Positions 35,366 through 39,846 of a stretch of 39,846 bases of DNA are shown in pieces. How positions within the stretch are numbered: the stretch's first letter is position 1; every line of letters begins with the position of its first letter. Source of the DNA: an uncultured Opitutaceae bacterium. GTDB taxonomy: Bacteria; Verrucomicrobiota; Verrucomicrobiia; Opitutales; Opitutaceae. Where the stretch lies: positions 1-39,846 of the forward strand of contig CAIYUN010000039.1 in assembly GCA_903929355.1 (NCBI GenBank), given 5' to 3'. The notes under the pieces are model-generated. The model was not told where the DNA came from. It did no database searches and worked only from the letters and a program-made list of their open reading frames with translations. The translations under genes were made by a program, and so were the position numbers.

Positions 35366-37594
35366 ATGAAACCCAACGCAAGATTTTTCCGAGAAATCCT
35401 GGTCCCCACCGTACTTTTCTTTGCCGCCGCGCTGGGACTGATGCAGTTCGATCTGCTGCAAAACATCGATAACATGGCGTTGGACGGTTTCACCCGGCTG
35501 CGGGCGACCCTGCGTCCGACCCCACCCCCGGAAGCGTTGATGGTCGTCGGAATCAACGAGGAGAGCATCAGGTCCAAGGATGAACGGTTCGGTCGCTGGC
35601 CTTGGCCTCGTTCGGTCCACGGCGATTTCCTCACCTTGTTGGGGGCCGCCAAGGCCGGGGTGGTGACTTGGGACATCATGTTCACCGAAGCGACCCGGGA
35701 CAAGAAAGAGGACGCTGATTTCCTCGACGGCATCAAAACGCCGGACGGCGCGGAGGTGGTCATGGGCGCGGTTGGGGCGTCGATTCTTGACGGGGGCGTC
35801 GATCCCAATGACAAGGACGTCAAGGCCGCCCGCCTCGAACCGTTGCTGGACATCGAGGGGGACCGCACGAAGGTCGTCCCCTTGCAGGGAGTGCAGGTGC
35901 CCGCCGGCGAGCTTGGCCAAGCCGCGCATTCCGGCTTCGTCAATGACTCCCCGGGCACGGACGGCGTCCGGCACTTTGCGCCCATGTTCATCCGGATTGG
36001 GGATAATTTTTACCCCTCGCTGGGGCTGGAGACCCTGCTGCAGTATTGGAAGGTCAAACCCGCCCAGGTGAAAGTGCGGCTGGGTGAGGCCATCATCCTT
36101 GCCACCCCGCAGATCACGCGGCGGATACCCATCGACGCGGCCGGCAACTACTTCATCAATTACCGCCACGCGTCGGACGGCTACCGGCCGGTCGATTACA
36201 GCAGCTTGTTTGGTTGGCTCGTCCGGCACCTGGTCAACGGCGAGGACGTGAAGGCCTTGCCGTCGCTCCAGGGAAAAATTCTTCTCGTGGGCCAGACCGC
36301 GAACGGACTGGCCGACTTCGGACCGACGCCGCTGGGGACCAACACCCCGCTCGTCCTGGTCCATGCGAACGTCATTGAGAATGTGCTCAACGAAGATTAC
36401 GCCCGGCATGCGCCCGTGGCTCCGATCTGGTTGGGTGCATTTGCGCTGGGCCTGATCGGCCTGGCGGTTTTCTCGAAGCGCAAAGTGCGCGACCACGCCT
36501 TTTATGCCCTGGGCGTTCCCGTGGTTTATGCCGGAGTGTCGTTTTATTCCTGGGAGCAGTGGAGCATCTGGCTGCCGCTGGTCGGTCCGGTGCTGGGTTT
36601 TCTCGCGCTGCAGGTGTTTGAGGTCGGCCGGCGGGTGATCGTCGAGCAGAAGGCCAAGCAGGAGATCAAGGGGATGTTCGGCACCTATGTCTCGCCGGCG
36701 CTGGTCAGCAAGATGATCGACTCGGGCTCCCCGCCGCAGCTGGGTGGCCACGACGCCGAGATCACCGCCTACTTCAGCGACATCCAGTCGTTCTCCACGT
36801 TTTCCGAAAAACTCGGCTCGGGCCCGCTGGTGGAGTTGATGAACGAGTACCTCACCGCCTGCACCGACATCGTGCAGGGCGAGGGCGGGACGCTGGACAA
36901 ATATATCGGTGACGCGGTGGTGGCGATGTTTGGCGCGCCCATCCCGCTGCCCGACCACGCGTTTCGCGCCTGCGTGGCCTCCCAGTTGGTGCATCTCAAG
37001 CTCGGCGAGCTGAGGGAGAAATGGAGGAGCGAGGGCGAGAAATGGCCCCAGATCGTCTGGAACATGCAGACCCGCATTGGCCTGAACAGCGGCGTCTGCA
37101 TGATCGGCAACATGGGCAGCCGCACGCGATTCAACTACACGATGATGGGCGACAACGTGAATCTTGCGGCCCGCATGGAGAGCGGCTCCAAGGCTTACGG
37201 TGCCTACACCATGGTGGCCGAGGCCACCAAGCTTTCGTGCGAGAAACACGGGGGCGACCGTCTGGTCTTTCGTTTCCTCGACAAAATCGTGGTCAAAGGC
37301 CGGTCCATCCCCGTGCCCATTTACGAGGTCGTCGGACTGAAGGAAAACGTGACCGATCAGACTCGCGACTGTCTCGGGGTTTTTGCGGAGGGCATCAGCC
37401 GTTATCTGGTGCAGGACTGGGACGGGGCCGAGGCGTTTTTCCGGAAAAGCGCGGAAATCGAGCCGAACATCCCGGGCAAGACTCCCGGCGTGGAGAACAA
37501 TCCGTCACTGACCCTCATCAAGCGATGCGATTACTGGCGCGCCCATCCCCCGGGGTCAGGGTGGACGGGAGTGTATGAGATGAAGGAGAAATGA
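35366..37594 (+). CDS. CHASE2-domain class III adenylate/guanylate cyclase
   Basis: 742 residues from the ATG at 35366 (MKPNARFF); a GTG at 35339 is possible. An N-terminal helix (LVPTVLFFAAALGLMQF), a large extracytoplasmic CHASE2 sensor (about 35-345; GRWPWPRSVHGDFL is typical), three helices (about 350-420), then the cyclase catalytic domain. Metal-binding Asp 472 (YFSDIQSFST) and Asp 516 (DKYIGDAVVAMFGAP), substrate Lys in LDKY, and Asn 599/Arg 603 (NLAARME) are all intact, so it should be active. It makes cyclic nucleotide, probably cAMP, in response to an unknown envelope signal. The FecR-domain gene follows 135 nt downstream, a pairing common in several phyla. Confidence 0.94.
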   Translation: MKPNARFFREILVPTVLFFAAALGLMQFDLLQNIDNMALDGFTRLRATLRPTPPPEALMVVGINEESIRSKDERFGRWPWPRSVHGDFLTLLGAAKAGVVTWDIMFTEATRDKKEDADFLDGIKTPDGAEVVMGAVGASILDGGVDPNDKDVKAARLEPLLDIEGDRTKVVPLQGVQVPAGELGQAAHSGFVNDSPGTDGVRHFAPMFIRIGDNFYPSLGLETLLQYWKVKPAQVKVRLGEAIILATPQITRRIPIDAAGNYFINYRHASDGYRPVDYSSLFGWLVRHLVNGEDVKALPSLQGKILLVGQTANGLADFGPTPLGTNTPLVLVHANVIENVLNEDYARHAPVAPIWLGAFALGLIGLAVFSKRKVRDHAFYALGVPVVYAGVSFYSWEQWSIWLPLVGPVLGFLALQVFEVGRRVIVEQKAKQEIKGMFGTYVSPALVSKMIDSGSPPQLGGHDAEITAYFSDIQSFSTFSEKLGSGPLVELMNEYLTACTDIVQGEGGTLDKYIGDAVVAMFGAPIPLPDHAFRACVASQLVHLKLGELREKWRSEGEKWPQIVWNMQTRIGLNSGVCMIGNMGSRTRFNYTMMGDNVNLAARMESGSKAYGAYTMVAEATKLSCEKHGGDRLVFRFLDKIVVKGRSIPVPIYEVVGLKENVTDQTRDCLGVFAEGISRYLVQDWDGAEAFFRKSAEIEPNIPGKTPGVENNPSLTLIKRCDYWRAHPPGSGWTGVYEMKEK

Positions 37595-37634
37595 AACATT
37601 TTGGTGTCGACACCCTCTAAAACCATACTTTCTC

Positions 37635-37663
37635 TTGACCTGATTGAATTTAGTGCTTGCAAT
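37635..37663 (+). promoter_or_regulatory. Candidate sigma-70-type promoter of the FecR-domain gene
   Basis: TTGACC (37635-37640), 17-nt spacer, TGCAAT (37658-37663). The -35 matches five of six and the -10 four of six consensus positions. It lies 66 nt before the ATG at 37730, in an AT-rich gap after the cyclase gene. Confidence 0.45.
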
Positions 37664-37729
37664 TCCACTGTTAACAGTTTGCATTTCCATCGAAAGCTTC
37701 ACCTGAACACCCAAACTATTTTTTTCGCC

Positions 37730-39073
37730 ATGAAAACTTCGCTCCCCCGTTACTTGCTCATCACGGTCGGCCTCACGTTCGGTGGGCTGGTCGCCTCTGC
37801 CGCCGAGGCGCCTAACATGGCGACCGTGCTCCAGATTACCGGAAGTGCTACCGCGCTCATGCCTGGCTCGACCACGCCGCAACCGATTCAACAGGGCGAC
37901 AAGCTGCCGCAGGGCGCCAGCATCACCACGGGGCCCGGCTCCACGGTCAACATTCAGCCGTTTTCCGGTGCGGTTTCGACCATCAATTCGAATTCGACGG
38001 TTAGCCTCGACAAGCTTTCGGTCACGACTAATGGCTCGGGCACGGTCACGAAGCAGACTGCCCTGATCAAGCTCAAGACCGGCAATGTCGTCTCGATGCT
38101 CGACCCGGGCAACAAGAGCATCAATGATTATGGCGTGAGCACGGCCAAGGGCGTGGCGGCGGCCCGGGGCACCTCCTTCACCTCGGATGTGGACGGCACG
38201 GGCAGCGTGACGGTTTCGGCCAACGCTGACAGCGTGGTCTTCACCACGGCGGAAGGTACCTTTACGATTGTGCAAGGTAATGTCACCATCGCCCCGGCGG
38301 GCGGTGGTGCTGCCACTACGGTTTCGCTCGCCTCCTTGGCCGGCCTCACCACCCCGGCCGCCTTGGCTGCGCAGCGCGCCGTTCAGGCCGGTGTGACCGC
38401 GCTGGTCAATGTGATGAACAGCCCCAATGCCGGTGGCCTCGGTGCCGCCGCCAGCGCCCAGCTCGCCACCGCCGTCGTCGCCGTTTCCAACGTCGCCGCT
38501 CCGGCCAGCGCCTCGACCAACACCGCTGCGCTGGTGGCCGGCGTGGCCACGGCCGTGGCCAACAGCCCGGCCGTCGCTGGCGTGAACGCCACCACGGCAG
38601 CCCAGACCGTCATGTTGGCGGCTGTTGAGGCTGCGCCCACCCAGGCCGCGAACATTACCTCATCCGTGGCGACGTCCTTGAACGCTTCCAATTCCGGTGC
38701 CAACGCGACCACCCTTATTCAGGCCACGGCCCAGGCGGCCGTGCAGGGCGTGCAGGCGACTCAATCCACGGCGGATGCGTCGGCTTCGATTGCGGCCATC
38801 AGCATCGCGGTGGTGAACAACAACTCTTCCGTGGCGACGCAAGGCCAGCAGGCGGCGGTGGTTGCGGCGTTGAAATCAGTGGCCACCTCTGATCAACAGA
38901 CGGTCATTACCAATAACGTGACGCCGCAGGTGAACCAAAACTCCCAGAATCAACCCACTCCCGCTCCCCTGACCAACACGTCCGTCAACAACAACGGGGC
39001 CAACCAAGGTGCCAATAACGCCTTCCCGAGCCAGAACAACAATGGTCAGACGGTCAGCGTGCCGTCCATCTGA
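37730..39073 (+). CDS. Secreted FecR-domain protein with Ala/Asn-rich C-terminus
   Basis: 447 residues from the ATG at 37730, which starts a clear signal peptide (YLLITVGLTFGGLVASAAEA). About residues 35-190 form a FecR-like beta-sandwich (LQITGSATAL, LPQGASITTGPGSTVNI, GVAAARGTSFTSD). The rest is low complexity: Ala/Val-rich repeats, then an Asn/Gln/Pro-rich tail (QVNQNSQNQPTPAP). No membrane anchor or anti-sigma domain is present, so it is an exported FecR-type protein and not a classic FecR regulator. It follows the CHASE2 cyclase and may be its periplasmic partner (inference). A strong terminator follows. Confidence 0.88.
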   Translation: MKTSLPRYLLITVGLTFGGLVASAAEAPNMATVLQITGSATALMPGSTTPQPIQQGDKLPQGASITTGPGSTVNIQPFSGAVSTINSNSTVSLDKLSVTTNGSGTVTKQTALIKLKTGNVVSMLDPGNKSINDYGVSTAKGVAAARGTSFTSDVDGTGSVTVSANADSVVFTTAEGTFTIVQGNVTIAPAGGGAATTVSLASLAGLTTPAALAAQRAVQAGVTALVNVMNSPNAGGLGAAASAQLATAVVAVSNVAAPASASTNTAALVAGVATAVANSPAVAGVNATTAAQTVMLAAVEAAPTQAANITSSVATSLNASNSGANATTLIQATAQAAVQGVQATQSTADASASIAAISIAVVNNNSSVATQGQQAAVVAALKSVATSDQQTVITNNVTPQVNQNSQNQPTPAPLTNTSVNNNGANQGANNAFPSQNNNGQTVSVPSI

Positions 39074-39104
39074 GCCGGATTTATCCAGCCCGCTTGCTTT
39101 TCAG

Positions 39105-39137
39105 CCGGCGTCCCTTCACGGGGACGCCGGTTTTTTT
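39105..39137 (+). terminator. Rho-independent terminator
   Basis: Ten-pair stem CCGGCGTCCC / GGGACGCCGG with loop TTCACG, followed by seven T. It lies 32 nt after the FecR-domain stop codon. Between it and 39,230 nothing is seen. Confidence 0.93.
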
Positions 39138-39230
39138 GCGATCTTAGGAGTGACATTTGTCGCAGATCAGTGCCGATTCATCGATGACTCCAACCCAATG
39201 ATTATGAATAACCCAACAACTCTTGGAAAA

Positions 39231-39706
39231 CTTGGATGAGAACGTTTCCAACGATCGGATTTCAACCACTGATGGACACTGATGCTGAGGATCGTATCAG
39301 TGTAAAAAATTTAGCATCAGTGGTTAAAGGTTTCGGTTTGGGGTAATAAAACTTGGATGAGAATGTTTCTAACGATCAGGTTTCAACCACTGATGAACAC
39401 TGATGCCGAGGATCGTATCAGTGTAAATTAGTGTCCATTAGTGGTTAAAGGTTTTGGTTTGGGATAATAAAACTTGGATGAGAATGTTTCCAACGATCAG
39501 ATTTCAACCACTGATGAACACTGATGCGGAGGATCGGATCAGTGTAAATAAGCGTGCATCAGTGGTTAAAAGTTTTGGTTTGGGATAATAAAACTTGGAT
39601 GAGAATGTTTCCAACGATCAGATTTCAACCACTGATGGACACTGATGAACACTGATGCTGAGGATCGAATCAGTGTAAATAAGTGTTCATCAGTGGTTAA
39701 AGGTTT
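39231..39706 (+). repeat. Tandem array of four 121-bp hairpin elements
   Basis: Units start at 39231, 39352, 39473 and 39594 (CTTGGATGAGAA), exactly 121 bp apart. Each carries a hairpin: TTTCAACCACTGATG, one or two 10-mers (RACACTGATG), GAGGATC centre, then ATCAGTGTAAA ... CATCAGTGGTTAAAGG. Unit 4 has one extra 10-mer and lacks its last 18 nt, where an IS66-like end begins. Dispersed relatives lie at 23397-23537 and 32974-33109. Confidence 0.92.
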
Positions 39707-39846
39707 GTAAGCGTCCGGCGCTCGACCTACTATTCGGCAGCGGGGCGGCGGAGTAAGCTGCGAGGATGGCAACCATCACAACGGAAGTTTTAGACGGAGA
39801 GAGAAAACAGGACACGCGCGGGCGTCGGATCGTGAACGCCGAGCGC
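39707..39846 (+). mobile_element. Left end of a probable IS66-family insertion sequence (partial)
   Basis: Begins GTAAGCGTCCGGCG, matching the conserved GTAAGCG terminus of IS66-family inverted repeats, exactly where repeat unit 4 breaks off. A short leader leads to a small open frame at 39766. The 8 bp before it (AAAGGTTT, 39699-39706) would be the target duplication. The right end is outside the window. Confidence 0.6.
39766..39846 (+). CDS. Probable IS66-type accessory protein TnpA, N-terminal fragment
   Basis: Open from the ATG at 39766 to the window edge, 27 codons with no stop. It reads MATITTEVLDGERKQDTRG and then RRIVNAER. GAGG precedes the ATG closely. The charged start with DTRGRR resembles small IS66 accessory proteins that continue into a helix-turn-helix. 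The call depends mainly on the GTAAGCG terminus just upstream. Confidence 0.5.
   Translation, partial: MATITTEVLDGERKQDTRGRRIVNAER

Noticed and set aside
34424-37249. Long - strand open frame opposite the anti-sigma and cyclase genes
   Set aside because: Overlaps intact sigma/anti-sigma overlap and cyclase motifs; composition is antisense-like.
39231-39706. CRISPR array
   Set aside because: The 121-bp units abut and are similar throughout, with no unique spacers and no cas genes.

Overview
The window looks like a chromosomal segment of a GC-rich member of the Verrucomicrobiota, most likely Opitutales/Opitutaceae. This is inferred from gene content: autotransporter-type beta-strand repeats, large sugar-hydrolase proteins, ECF sigma/anti-sigma pairs, a FecR protein beside a CHASE2 cyclase, and a very high load of short palindromic repeats between genes. 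No 16S rRNA or other marker is present, so the assignment rests on family knowledge.

Left region (1-13,012, + strand). A 1718-residue protein joins an anti-sigma-like cytoplasmic N-terminus, one membrane helix, a long beta-repeat region, a secretin-like segment and a YfbK-type von Willebrand A module. It is followed by a giant membrane protein of about 2200 residues of unknown function, probably in the same operon. The 5' end of the second gene is a patchwork of dispersed repeats read in frame. A REP-associated tyrosine transposase (RAYT) follows, set among its own REP hairpins.

Centre-left (13,090-19,300). A secreted pectinesterase-polygalacturonase fusion is encoded on the - strand. Next come a small membrane protein, a GIY-YIG protein, tRNA-Lys(UUU) on the - strand, and an ECF sigma factor with its membrane anti-sigma factor. 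The sigma gene has a textbook ECF promoter (GGAAC-N16-CGTC), so it probably autoregulates.

Centre-right (19,494-33,110). The - strand carries a xylulokinase and a split spermidine-synthase-like pair (soluble half plus membrane half). It then carries three tandem paralogous secreted family-2 glycoside hydrolases, read away from a divergent XylR-type regulator (LacI-like sensor plus AraC DNA-binding domain). Together with the pectinase and xylulokinase, this points to use of plant cell-wall polysaccharide. Two inverted copies of one dispersed repeat bracket the hydrolase-regulator cassette.

Right region (33,229-39,846, + strand). This holds ndk, a second ECF sigma/anti-sigma pair, a CHASE2 class III adenylate cyclase, and a secreted FecR-domain protein ending in a strong terminator. 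After it comes a tandem array of four 121-bp units of the same dispersed repeat. The last unit is cut by the left end of what looks like an IS66-family element, which runs off the window.

The strongest unusual themes are repeats entering protein-coding sequence in frame, the RAYT with covarying REP hairpins, one repeat family found both dispersed and in tandem, and the anti-sigma/beta-repeat/vWA fusion with its giant partner.
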